64,000 nucleotides of DNA from Paraburkholderia acidisoli (GTDB lineage Bacteria > Pseudomonadota > Gammaproteobacteria > Burkholderiales > Burkholderiaceae): NCBI RefSeq assembly GCF_009789675.1, contig NZ_CP046915.1, positions 496,001-560,000 of the forward strand, written 5' to 3'. This document shows positions 56,177 to 64,000 of this stretch, in pieces. The stretch's first letter is position 1; the number at the start of each line of letters is the position of its first letter. The notes under the pieces are model-generated. The model made no database searches. It was not told the origin of the DNA and saw only the letters and a list, made by a program, of their open reading frames with translations. The position numbers were made by a program, and so were the translations under genes.

Positions 56177-58204
56177 TTAGCGACCGAGCGACACCATCAG
56201 ATAGAGACCGCCCGCGAGCATCGCGAGCAGGCCCGCCGGCATTTGCTGCGGAAACAGCACGTTGCGGCCGAGCCAGTCCGACACCACCATCAACAGCGCG
56301 CCGAACAGCGCCGAGGCCAGCAGCTCGGCGGCGGCGCGCCGCACGCCCATGCGGCGCACGATATGCGGCGCCATCAGCCCGATGAACGACAGCGGCCCGA
56401 CGATCATCGCCGCCGCCGCGCTCAACAGGGCTGCCAGCAGCAGGATCACGAAGCGCGCGCGCCGCACCGGCACGCCGAGCGCCGCCGTGACGTTCGCGCC
56501 GAGCGGCAGGATATCGAGCCAACGCGTGCAGAGTAACGCGAGCGCGAGCAAAGCGACGGCGAGCGTGAGCGCCATCGACGCAAAGGTTTCGTCGATCAAA
56601 TAGGTCGAGCCCATCAGCAGATTGCGCAGCAGAGGCGCAAACGGGCCGCTGCCCGCGATCACGAGGCCGAACACGGCTTGCGACAGCGCGCTCACGGCAA
56701 TGCCCGCGAGCAGCATTGGCTCTGGCGCGAAGCCGCTGCGGCGCGCGAGCGCGAGCATCGCCAGCAAGGTCGCGAACGCGCCCGCCGCGCAGGCCGCGAA
56801 CAGGAGCGGCGCGCCCGGCGCACGCACGAGCCACAGCAGCACGAGCATGCCAAGCATGCCGCCGCCGCTGATGCCGAGCACTTCGGGGCTCGCCAGCGGA
56901 TTGCCGGAGAGCCGTTGCAGCAGCGTGCCCGCCAGCGCGAGCAGCGCGCCCACGGCCAGCGCGCTTTCGATGCGCGGCACGCGCCAGTGCGCGAGCGCCG
57001 TCCATTCGGCCGCGCTGGCCCAATGCCAGCCCGCCGCGCCGCGCCCGAAGCCCGCCGCCAGCGCGACGGCGACGAGCAGCGCGCCACCGGCGAGGATCAG
57101 CAGCTTGCGCGTGGCGGCGGCCCGGCTCGGCGTGCACGGCGGGCTGGGGAGTTGCGCTTGCACGCCCGGCGGCGCGGCGCGCGCCTTCAGGCGCGGCACC
57201 AGCCACAGCAGCAGCGGCCCGCCGAACAGCGCCGTGGCCGCGCCCGTGGGGAGCAGTTCGCCCGCGAGGCCGCCCAGTTGCTGCACGGCCTGGTCGGTGA
57301 CCCACAGCAGCAATGCGCCGATGAGCGGCGCCCACGTGAGCTGGTCGCGCAGCCGCCGCGCGCCGCAGGCCCGCGCCAGCGCGGGCGCCGCGAGGCCGAT
57401 AAAGCCGATCATGCCCACGGCCGCGACCACGAAGGCCGTCAAGGCCACGGCCGCGGCGAGCGCCGCGAAGCGCGCGCGCGACAACGAGAGACCGAGGCTG
57501 CGCGCGCCCGCGTCGTCGAGGCCCGCGAGCGTGAGCGGGCGCACGAGCGCCGCGCACGCCATCGCGCACACCGCCACGCGCGGCAGCAGCCAGCGCGTCG
57601 TATGCCAGTCCTGCTGCGCGAGCGCGCCGCCGCCCCAGATGAAGAGCGCCGTGAGCGAGCGCTCGTAGACGATCGACAGCGCGAGGCCCAGCGCGCCGCA
57701 ATAGAGGTTGACGATCATGCCGCCGAGCACGAGCGCCACCGGCGCGAACGCGCGCCGCCAGGCGAGCGCGAACACGAACAGCATCGCGAGCGCGCCGCCG
57801 CCGAGCGCGACGCCTTCGCGCCACGCGAGCAGCCATGCGGGCGCCCATAGCGTGGCGAGCATGAGCGCGAGCCACGCGCCCGCGGCAACGCCCACGGTCA
57901 TTGGTTCGGCGAGCGGATTGCGCAGCACCTGCTGGAACACCACGCCCGCGAGCGCGAGCGCGCCGCCGCACAGCAGCGACAGCACGAGGCGCGGCAGCCA
58001 GCTGTAGTGCGCGACCATTTCGCCGATGTGGTCCGGCGCGGGCGCGAACGCCGCGCGCAGCCACGCCTCGCGCGGCACCTGCGCCGCCCAGCCATGCAGC
58101 GTGAGCGCAAAGGCCAGCGCCAGCAACGCGAGCACGGCTAGCACGGGGCGGCGCGCGTGGCGCAGGCCGGGCGCGCTCGCGCGCGGGATCGACAGATCAG
58201 GCAT
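56177..58204 (-). CDS. fhuB: Fe(III)-hydroxamate permease, fused double-length FhuB type
   Basis: 675 residues, two FecCD-type halves (1-325 and 350-675), each of about ten helices. Repeated motifs include ALAGVVFQQVLRNPLAEP in the first half and LAGTLLQRLSGNPLASPE in the second, each followed by a G-x-x-x-G-A/M segment; GFIGLAAPALARACGARRLR and SFIGLMAPHIVRRMGVRRAA are the ATPase-contact loops. This fusion is typical of FhuB. The start overlaps the FhuD-like gene by eight bases. No FhuC ATPase is encoded in the window. Confidence 0.92.
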   Translation of the reverse strand: MPDLSIPRASAPGLRHARRPVLAVLALLALAFALTLHGWAAQVPREAWLRAAFAPAPDHIGEMVAHYSWLPRLVLSLLCGGALALAGVVFQQVLRNPLAEPMTVGVAAGAWLALMLATLWAPAWLLAWREGVALGGGALAMLFVFALAWRRAFAPVALVLGGMIVNLYCGALGLALSIVYERSLTALFIWGGGALAQQDWHTTRWLLPRVAVCAMACAALVRPLTLAGLDDAGARSLGLSLSRARFAALAAAVALTAFVVAAVGMIGFIGLAAPALARACGARRLRDQLTWAPLIGALLLWVTDQAVQQLGGLAGELLPTGAATALFGGPLLLWLVPRLKARAAPPGVQAQLPSPPCTPSRAAATRKLLILAGGALLVAVALAAGFGRGAAGWHWASAAEWTALAHWRVPRIESALAVGALLALAGTLLQRLSGNPLASPEVLGISGGGMLGMLVLLWLVRAPGAPLLFAACAAGAFATLLAMLALARRSGFAPEPMLLAGIAVSALSQAVFGLVIAGSGPFAPLLRNLLMGSTYLIDETFASMALTLAVALLALALLCTRWLDILPLGANVTAALGVPVRRARFVILLLAALLSAAAAMIVGPLSFIGLMAPHIVRRMGVRRAAAELLASALFGALLMVVSDWLGRNVLFPQQMPAGLLAMLAGGLYLMVSLGR

Positions 58205-59138
58205 GGCCAGCCTCCGCGAGCAGCGCGTCGGCGAGTTGCCGGGCGAAGCGCGCGCCGCTGTAGAGCGCGCCGCCCGGCGAGACCTTCGGCATGGCCGCCA
58301 CGCGCCGCGCGCGCGCGAACGGCAGGCTGCGCCAGAGCACGCCGCTTGCGAGCGTGGCCCGCGCGGCGTCGGGCAAGGGTTCCAGATAGACGAGGCACGC
58401 CTCTCCCGCGTCGCGCACCGCGGCGAGACGGGTGAAGTCGGTCATGGCGTAGCCGCGCGCATTGGTGTCGCGGGTCCACGCATTCGCGAGGCCCACGCGG
58501 GTCATCACGTCGCCGAACAGGCTGGGCGCGCCGAACGCGAGCACGTGCCGGTCATCGACGAACTCGACGACGAATACCGGCCGCTTCAAGACATCCGGGC
58601 GCGCCGCGAGACGTTGGCGCACCTGCGCGAGCGACGCCTCGGCGCTGGCGATGGCCGCCTCCGCCGCCGGCTCGCGCGCCAGGCGTTGCGCCAGCCGGCG
58701 CGTTTCGGCGGCGATCTGCCGCCACGGCGCCACGCCCGGCGCGGACAACGCCAGCGTGAGCGTGGGCGCGATGCGCTCCAGCTGCGCGCGCAGCGGCGCA
58801 TGGGCGGGCGTGATGACGAAGAGATCAGGACGCAATTGCGCGAGCAGTTCGAAATTGGGCTGATACAGCAAACCGATGTCGATCACGCTCGCGGGCAGCG
58901 GCGGCGCGACGTTGGTGCGCCGATACCAGTCCGGCACGGAGGTCGCGAGCGGCGTCACGCCGAGCGTCAGCAGCATCTCGATGAGCCCGAAATCCATCGC
59001 CACGATGCGCCGCGGCGGAGCGCTCGCCAGGCTTTGCGCGCCGGCGCCCTGCCCCGCGCACGCGCTCGCCCCGCCGGCGAGCGCGGCCAGCGCGAACTTG
59101 AGCGCGTCGCGGCGATTCATCGTCGAAGCCAAGGCCAA
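58197..59138 (-). CDS. FhuD-like siderophore-binding protein
   Basis: 313 residues, helical-backbone binding protein of cluster A (PeriBP type). The N-terminus has a Tat-like signal (STMNRRDALKFALAALAGGA), as in E. coli FhuD. Conserved segments: RRIVAMDFGLIEMLLTLGVT, LLAQLRPDLFVITPAH and TDFTRLAAVRDAGEACLVYL. The TTG at 59138 is used: GGAGG lies seven bases upstream, whereas the ATG at 59120 has none. It overlaps FhuB by eight bases, and the TonB receptor is 90 bases upstream, so receptor, binder and permease form one unit. Confidence 0.85.
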   Translation of the reverse strand: MALASTMNRRDALKFALAALAGGASACAGQGAGAQSLASAPPRRIVAMDFGLIEMLLTLGVTPLATSVPDWYRRTNVAPPLPASVIDIGLLYQPNFELLAQLRPDLFVITPAHAPLRAQLERIAPTLTLALSAPGVAPWRQIAAETRRLAQRLAREPAAEAAIASAEASLAQVRQRLAARPDVLKRPVFVVEFVDDRHVLAFGAPSLFGDVMTRVGLANAWTRDTNARGYAMTDFTRLAAVRDAGEACLVYLEPLPDAARATLASGVLWRSLPFARARRVAAMPKVSPGGALYSGARFARQLADALLAEAGHA

Positions 59139-59228
59139 ACCGTTTCCTCCAGCACGAACGCGGGACGTGTCGCCACGCCCCGCGCATCACCGCGCATAAC
59201 CCGTCACGCACGCATCGTCATGCGGGCG

Positions 59229-61517
59229 TCACCATTGATACTTCGCCGTTCCGAGCACGCCGATCGTCGAACCGTAGTAGCACGCGCCGCCCGAGCAATA
59301 CGCCACGTACTTGCGATTCGTGAGGTTCGTGCCGTTGAGCGCGAACTTCCAGTTGCCGATGTCGTAGTGCACGGCCGCGTCGAGCAGCACCACGCTGCCC
59401 ACGTCGAACGTGTTGGCCGTGTCGCCCGCCGACATGCCCAGATAGCGCACGCCGCCGCCGAAGCCCAGGCCGCGCAGCGGTCCGCCGTGCAGCGTGTAGT
59501 CGGCCCACAGCGAGGCCATGTTGCGCGGCGCGATGGGCGGCCGCTTGCCCAGCTGCGAAGCCGTATTGCTCTTCGTCACGACCTGGTTCACGTAGGTGTA
59601 CGACCCGAGCACGGCCAGCGAGTCGGTGAGCTGCACGTGCCCTTCCAGTTCGATGCCGCGCGAGCGTACTTCGCCCGTCTGCACGGCGTAGCCCGGATGC
59701 AGCAGGTCCGTCGTGGAAACGTTCTGCTGCGTGAGGTTGTAGAGCGACAGCGTGTAGAGCGCGTTATAGCTCTTCGGCTGATACTTCACGCCCACTTCGT
59801 ATTCCTCGCCCGTGGTTGGCACGAGCGCGTCGCCGGCGAAAGTCGTGCCCACGCTCGGCTGGAACGACTTCGCGTAGCTGAAGTACGGCGCCACGCCGCT
59901 GTCGAGCAGATACGACACGCCGCCGCGCCACGTGAACGCATGCGGCGTTTGATGCTGGAGCGTATTGGCCGTCGTGGTCTGCGTCTGGATGTTGGTCGCC
60001 GTCCAGTCGTTGCGCGCGCCGAGCGTGACGAGCCAGCGGCCGTACTCGATCTGATCCTGCACGTACACGCCCACCTGGTCGGTGGCCGTGTCCACGCGCT
60101 TGTTGGTGGTCGTGATCGCCGCGAGATGCGAGAAGTCCGCCACGAACGGATTGAGCGTGCCGACCGCGCCCGTGCCCGAGTTCACGCCGTTCAGGAGGCG
60201 CTGGTAATCCACGCCGAACAGCACCGTCTGCTTCAGCGCGCCCGTGGCGAATTTCGCCTGCAACTGGTTGTCCATCGAGAACTGGCTCAGATGCTCGCGG
60301 TCGAGGAACGCGTTCATGTTGAGCGTCGAGGTCGAACCCGTCGCCCAGTTGCTGAAGAACGTCTGGTGATAGTCGATATCGTCGTGCAGATACCGCGCGT
60401 TCGAGCGGAACGTGAAGGTGTCGTTGAGCTTCTGCTCGAAGCGGTAGCCGAATGCGTACTGCGTGCGGCGGAAATAGTCGTCGTTGGGATTGCCGACGTA
60501 GGTGCCCGTCGCGATCTTGCCGTTGGGGTTGTACGTCGCCACGCCGCTCACCGGCAGCGAATCGAACAGCCCGCCCGCCGGGTCGCGCTGATACTGCGCG
60601 TAAAGCGTGAGCGAGGTGTCTTTGGTCGGCCGGATCGTCACGCTCGGCGCGATGGCGAGACGCTGGTCCTTGATGCCGTCCACCTGGGTGTCGGCGTCGC
60701 GCCCGAGGCCCGTGAGGCGATACAGCACCGTGCCCGCCTCGTCGACCTTGCCGCCCAGGTCGAAGCCCGCCTCGTAGCCGTCGTGGTTGGCGAACTGGAG
60801 CATGACTTCGTGCACCGCTTCCTCGGTCGGCAGCTTCGACACCAGGTTGACGATGCCCGCCGGACTGCCCGCGCCGTACAGCACCGAGGCCGGGCCGCGC
60901 AGCACTTCCACGCGCTCCACGAAATACGGGTCGATGCGCGGATTCGCGTAATACGCGCTCGGCTGCAGAATCATTCCGTCGAGGTATTCGGAATAGTCGA
61001 AGCCCCGCCCGCGCAACTGGTCGAAGCGGAAGTCGGTCGAATCCTGCGAATACACGCCGGGCGTGTAGCGCAGCGCCTGGTCGACGGTCCGCGCGCCTTG
61101 CTGGTCCATCTGGTCGCGCGTGACCACGGAGATCGACTGCGGCACGCGCACGATGGGCGTATCCGTTTTCGTGCCCGTGATGCTGCGTTTCGCGACGATG
61201 CCGGCCGTCGGGCCCGTGGGCGACTCGCGCTGCGTCGTGACCTGCACGGCGGGCAGCGTGGCGCTGGCCGCGGCTTGTGCCGATTGTGCCGATTGCGCCG
61301 GTTGCGCCGCCGGTTCCGCCGGGGCGGACTGTGCCGCGCGTGCGGGCGCGGCGGCGGCGCTGTCGGTGCCGTCCGTTGCCGGCTGCTGCGCGTGCACGAT
61401 GCCCGGTAGCGCCAGCGTGAGCCCCGTCATACCCGTCAGCCCGAGTCGCGCGAAGTGCGCGAGCGGCGTCTGCACCCGGCGGCGCCCCGTCGTGTTGTTC
61501 TTGTGTCGTCCCTTCAT
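59229..61517 (-). CDS. TonB-dependent ferric-hydroxamate siderophore receptor (FhuA-like)
   Basis: 762 residues. Signal peptide 1-43 (basic MKGRHKNNTTGRRR, hydrophobic, AHA), then an Ala/Gln/Ser/Pro-rich spacer, plug (TPIVRVPQSISVVTRDQM; QALRYTPGVYSQDSTDF; RVEVLRGPASVLYGAGSPAG) and a 22-strand barrel ending KYQW. A pair of cysteines in YVAYCSGGACYYGST near the C-terminus matches FhuA. It heads the iron operon; a Fur-like box lies 20 bases upstream. The ligand is probably a ferric hydroxamate, perhaps one made by another organism, as no biosynthesis genes are seen. Confidence 0.93.
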   Translation of the reverse strand: MKGRHKNNTTGRRRVQTPLAHFARLGLTGMTGLTLALPGIVHAQQPATDGTDSAAAAPARAAQSAPAEPAAQPAQSAQSAQAAASATLPAVQVTTQRESPTGPTAGIVAKRSITGTKTDTPIVRVPQSISVVTRDQMDQQGARTVDQALRYTPGVYSQDSTDFRFDQLRGRGFDYSEYLDGMILQPSAYYANPRIDPYFVERVEVLRGPASVLYGAGSPAGIVNLVSKLPTEEAVHEVMLQFANHDGYEAGFDLGGKVDEAGTVLYRLTGLGRDADTQVDGIKDQRLAIAPSVTIRPTKDTSLTLYAQYQRDPAGGLFDSLPVSGVATYNPNGKIATGTYVGNPNDDYFRRTQYAFGYRFEQKLNDTFTFRSNARYLHDDIDYHQTFFSNWATGSTSTLNMNAFLDREHLSQFSMDNQLQAKFATGALKQTVLFGVDYQRLLNGVNSGTGAVGTLNPFVADFSHLAAITTTNKRVDTATDQVGVYVQDQIEYGRWLVTLGARNDWTATNIQTQTTTANTLQHQTPHAFTWRGGVSYLLDSGVAPYFSYAKSFQPSVGTTFAGDALVPTTGEEYEVGVKYQPKSYNALYTLSLYNLTQQNVSTTDLLHPGYAVQTGEVRSRGIELEGHVQLTDSLAVLGSYTYVNQVVTKSNTASQLGKRPPIAPRNMASLWADYTLHGGPLRGLGFGGGVRYLGMSAGDTANTFDVGSVVLLDAAVHYDIGNWKFALNGTNLTNRKYVAYCSGGACYYGSTIGVLGTAKYQW

Positions 61518-61863
61518 CTTCGAATACCGAGTGAATGTTAATGATAATGCTTCTTGTTACACTTGCGAAAGCGACGAATTCCCGGGCGATCGATATCGCG
61601 GGGAATCGGCAGAAGCGCTTTTCTCGGGGGACGTGGTCTGGGAAGACAGCCGCGGCGCGCTTTCAGCAGGAGCGAGGCGGTTGCGAGCTTGTCGGATATA
61701 GATGATACCGACGCGACTCGCGCAGAGGTGGACAACCTTGGGGGCGCACTGGACAATAATCGTCCACTGGAGACGGTTTCGCCGATTTTTCGCATCGAAT
61801 CGACATCCGGAACCCGCGGGACACGCGCAGCCCCACCCTTGGCCTCAACGCAGGAACACACGC
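61518..61863. promoter_or_regulatory. Divergent iron-locus control region
   Basis: 346 non-coding bases. A Fur-like box at 61537-61555 matches GATAATGATAATCATTATC at 14 of 19 positions (core TTAATGATAAT). A near-palindrome ATTCCCGGGCGAT/ATCGCGGGGAAT lies at 61578-61606. GTGGACAA (61728-61735) and CTGGACAA (61749-61756) are 21 bases apart, with inverted GTCCAC at 61762-61767. These direct repeats fit the AraC-type gene. Confidence 0.6.
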
Positions 61864-62724
61864 ATGGACACGAGCCTCCACCTTCCGGCGCGCTCGCTCG
61901 CGGCCGCCGCCGCGCGGCGCGAACTGCCCAACGTCTTCGGCCAGTCGATCGAATACGAATCGGGCGCGCGCGAAGTCGCGCACACGCACCCGCGCGCGCA
62001 ACTGCTCTATGCGACGAGCGGGCTGATTCGCGTGCGCACGCCGGGCGCGAGCTGGATCGTCGGTCCGAATCGCGCGCTGCTGGTGCCGCCGCGCGTGGAG
62101 CACGAACTGGAGATGGTCGGCACGGTGGCGTTTCGCACGCTCTATATCGAGCCGTGCCCCGTGACGGAAGAGGTCGAGGGGCGTCTGCTGCCGGTCAGCG
62201 GCTTGCTGCGCGAGGCGATCCTCGCGATGGTGGCGGAGCCGGTGCGCCCGCACGCGCCGGGCAGTCTCGCCGACCTCCTCGCGCAACTCATCGCCCGGCT
62301 GCTCGACGCGGCCTTGCAAAGCGCCGACGCCGTGCCCGACGTGCTCGCGGCCAGCCCCGACGCCATTGCCGCCGACGCCGGGCGCCTGCCGATGCCGCAG
62401 CACCCGCGCCTGCGCAAGATCTGCCAGGCGCTCATGGACGACCCCGCGAACGCGGAATCGCTCGAACATTGGGGCGACCGGCTGGGCGCGAGTTCGCGCA
62501 CGCTCGCGCGGCATTTCCAGCGCGAAACCGGCATGCCGTTCGCGAAGTGGCGCGAGCAGATGCGGGTGTCGGAAGCGATGTGCCAGCTGTCCACCCAAAC
62601 GCCCATACCCGACGTGGCCGCGCGCCTCGGTTACGCCGACGCCAACACGTTCGCGGTGATGTTCAAGCGCGTGCTCAACATGACGCCGCTGAAGTATCAG
62701 GCGATGATGTGCCCGCCGGCTTGA
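61864..62724 (+). CDS. AraC-family regulator with cupin-type N-terminus
   Basis: 286 residues. The N-terminal half is a cupin-like sensor (AREVAHTHPRAQLLYATSGL; GPNRALLVPPRVEHELEMVG). The C-terminal AraC domain has SLEHWGDRLGASSRTLARHF and PIPDVAARLGYADANTFAVMF, ending NMTPLKYQAMM. The ATG at 61864 has AGGAA eight bases upstream. It is divergent from the iron operon and is the natural candidate for its activator, with a siderophore as possible effector, in addition to Fur control. Confidence 0.92.
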   Translation: MDTSLHLPARSLAAAAARRELPNVFGQSIEYESGAREVAHTHPRAQLLYATSGLIRVRTPGASWIVGPNRALLVPPRVEHELEMVGTVAFRTLYIEPCPVTEEVEGRLLPVSGLLREAILAMVAEPVRPHAPGSLADLLAQLIARLLDAALQSADAVPDVLAASPDAIAADAGRLPMPQHPRLRKICQALMDDPANAESLEHWGDRLGASSRTLARHFQRETGMPFAKWREQMRVSEAMCQLSTQTPIPDVAARLGYADANTFAVMFKRVLNMTPLKYQAMMCPPA

Positions 62725-62796
62725 GTTCGAGCTGAGTTCGAGCTTCAGATCGAGGTTGAGCTTCGACCTTGCCGCTGTTCCTTGAAATGCCGCGTA

Positions 62797-63252
62797 TCAG
62801 AACAGCACGCGATACCGCACGAAATCGTCGGCTAGCGTGTAGCTGTCGTAGAGCTGGCGCGCCGGGTTGTCGCGCTGCGTGTGCCAATAGAGCCGCGACC
62901 AGCCGCGTTCGCGCGCGAGCGCCACGAGATCGTCGATGAGCCGCCGCCCGATACCGCGCCCGCGCCACGCCGGGTCGACGAACAGATCCTCCAGATAGCA
63001 GAGGGGCGCTTCCACCCACGTGCCTTCGTGCAGCACGCTCAGGCTGAAACCCACCACGCGCCCCTCGCATTCGGCAACACGCCCGAACAGCGGCACGTTG
63101 GCGTCGAGCAGGCGCTGCCACGTGCGCTCGCTCACGCGCGGCGCGACTTCCGTTTCATAGAACGCGTTGTAGCCGGCCCAAAGTTGCCGCCACGCGTCGT
63201 AATCGGCGGCGGTGAGATCGCGCACGACAATATCGGTTTGCGCCGATGTCAT
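62797..63252 (-). CDS. GNAT-family N-acetyltransferase
   Basis: 151 residues. The acetyl-CoA-binding motif A is LEDLFVDPAWRGRGIGRRLI (key R-G-R-G-I-G), with RLYWHTQRDNPARQLYDSYT as motif B. The start overlaps the next gene's stop by four bases (ATGA), so it is coupled to the acetyltransferase encoded upstream. The substrate is unknown. Confidence 0.9.
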   Translation of the reverse strand: MTSAQTDIVVRDLTAADYDAWRQLWAGYNAFYETEVAPRVSERTWQRLLDANVPLFGRVAECEGRVVGFSLSVLHEGTWVEAPLCYLEDLFVDPAWRGRGIGRRLIDDLVALARERGWSRLYWHTQRDNPARQLYDSYTLADDFVRYRVLF

Positions 63253-63968
63253 GGCGCCGCCGCCTCGCGCAAGCTGGCGAGCGAGGCGCGCTGCTGGCCT
63301 TGGGCGTCGAAGTTTTCGGGCGCGAGCCACGTCTCGAATGCGGCCTTCACGCGCGGCCAGTCCGGGGCGATGATCGCGAACCACGCCGTGTCGCGGCTAC
63401 GGCCCTTGTATACGATCGCCTGGCGGAAGATGCCTTCGAATTCGAAGCCGAGCCGCAGCGCGGTCTTGCGCGAGGGCGCGTTGAGGCTGTCGCACTTCCA
63501 CTCGTAACGGCGATAGCCGAGTTCGTCGAAGGCATAACGCATCAGCAGATACTGCGCCTCGGTGGAAATGGGCGTTTGCTTGAGCAGCGGCGAGAACGTC
63601 ACGCTGCCCACCTCGATCACGCCGTGCGCGGGCTCGATGCGCATGAGCGCGAAGGTGCCCACGGCCTTGCCGCTCACGCGGTCGATCACGGCGTAATGGA
63701 ACGGATCGCTCGATGCAGCGATCTTCGCCAGATACTCGCGAAACACGCCGAAGTCGCTGAACGGCTCCGCGAACAGGTAGGTCCAGTCGCGGCCGTCGCC
63801 GGCCTTGCCGTAAGCGTCGAACAGATCGTTCGCGTGGCGCTCCACGTCGATCGGCTCGATGCGGCAGAAGCGCCCTTCGAGCGTCACGCGCGCGGGGCGC
63901 TCGCGCGGCTGCCAGCCGCTCATGGCCTCGCCGATGGGTTGACCGTATTCGTTCGTACGTGCTGCCAT
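63249..63968 (-). CDS. GNAT-family acetyltransferase (RimJ/RimL-like)
   Basis: 239 residues. The domain includes YAVIDRVSGKAVGTFALMRI, VIEVGSVTFSPLLKQTPIST and RRYEWKCDSLNAPSRKTALR followed by LGFEFEGIFRQAIVYKGRSRD, as in GNAT proteins that modify N-terminal or small-molecule amines. The ATG at 63968 has GAGGAG about ten bases upstream; an ATG at 63977 is too close to it. Coupled to the smaller GNAT gene downstream. The remaining 32 bases of the window are its leader. Confidence 0.9.
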   Translation of the reverse strand: MAARTNEYGQPIGEAMSGWQPRERPARVTLEGRFCRIEPIDVERHANDLFDAYGKAGDGRDWTYLFAEPFSDFGVFREYLAKIAASSDPFHYAVIDRVSGKAVGTFALMRIEPAHGVIEVGSVTFSPLLKQTPISTEAQYLLMRYAFDELGYRRYEWKCDSLNAPSRKTALRLGFEFEGIFRQAIVYKGRSRDTAWFAIIAPDWPRVKAAFETWLAPENFDAQGQQRASLASLREAAAP

Positions 63969-64000
63969 GCTTGACATACTCCTCTTGCCCGTTGCGCGAC

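Noticed and set aside
56142..58064. Long extension of the exporter frame through the FhuB gene
   Set aside because: It lies in another frame of a clear FhuB gene and is arginine/alanine-rich without motifs; GTG 56141 gives the normal exporter length.
54465..61517. Siderophore biosynthesis cluster
   Set aside because: No NRPS, hydroxylase or acyltransferase of siderophore type is visible; the locus is uptake plus an exporter only.

Overview
The window looks like a Burkholderiaceae chromosome or chromid (Paraburkholderia, Caballeronia or Burkholderia type). GC is very high, with strong G/C third positions. The gene families are those usual in that group: LysR and AraC regulators, a winged-helix/ATPase regulator, FixJ-type two-component genes, XapX/DoxX membrane proteins, an ALDH16-type aldehyde dehydrogenase, and hydroxamate-siderophore uptake. 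There is no rRNA, tRNA, ribosomal or replication gene, no insertion sequence and no CRISPR array. This is accessory metabolism, transport and signalling. Almost all spaces between genes are short, and about fifty genes can be called.

Layout. 1-6.1 kb: partial NtaA-type monooxygenase, EamA exporter, LysR regulator, Lpd-like flavoprotein, MDR quinone oxidoreductase. 6.2-8.8 kb: a phospholipid module resembling E. coli ynbA/ynbB with an acyltransferase between them. 8.8-16 kb: TauD dioxygenase, a divergent OmpR-type two-component pair, nitronate monooxygenase, MFS transporter, LysR regulator. 16-26.5 kb: a ten-gene one-direction block (Tat alpha/beta hydrolase, YcaC-like hydrolase, YtcJ-like amidohydrolase, DoxX, XapX, YoaK/DUF1275, exported VOC protein, AlgE-like porin, a small unknown protein) headed by a winged-helix/ATPase regulator. 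Several junctions overlap by 1-4 bases, so this is probably one functional unit. 26.9-36.2 kb: a signalling island with a lone receiver, two closely similar FixJ regulators, a 1874-residue pseudokinase/ATPase/GAF/histidine kinase and an AraC regulator. 36-43 kb: GST, a full GGDEF-EAL protein with a sigma-28-like promoter, a serine hydrolase, DUF1801 and a Rieske oxygenase.

43.5-54.3 kb: an eight-gene operon read leftwards from deoC through an ALDH16-like dehydrogenase, FucU/RbsD mutarotase, PfkB kinase and a sugar ABC transporter with two permeases, facing a DeoR-type repressor. The gene set fits uptake and use of 2-deoxyribose or a related sugar: import, anomer interconversion, phosphorylation, aldol cleavage to acetaldehyde plus glyceraldehyde-3-phosphate, and acetaldehyde oxidation. 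A 12-bp-spaced direct repeat over the deoC -35 box, with a similar half-site over the repressor's own -10 box, suggests the control circuit.

54.4-62.7 kb: an iron locus (TonB receptor with upstream Fur-like box, FhuD-like binding protein, double-length FhuB permease, PvdE/SyrD/YojI-type exporter) with a divergent AraC activator. No FhuC ATPase is present. Two overlapping GNAT acetyltransferases end the window.

A theme not tied to any gene is the intergenic sequence. At least ten gaps hold short degenerate tandem arrays with unit lengths of 9-14 bp, most often 11-12 bp. Each array has its own sequence. They are listed separately.
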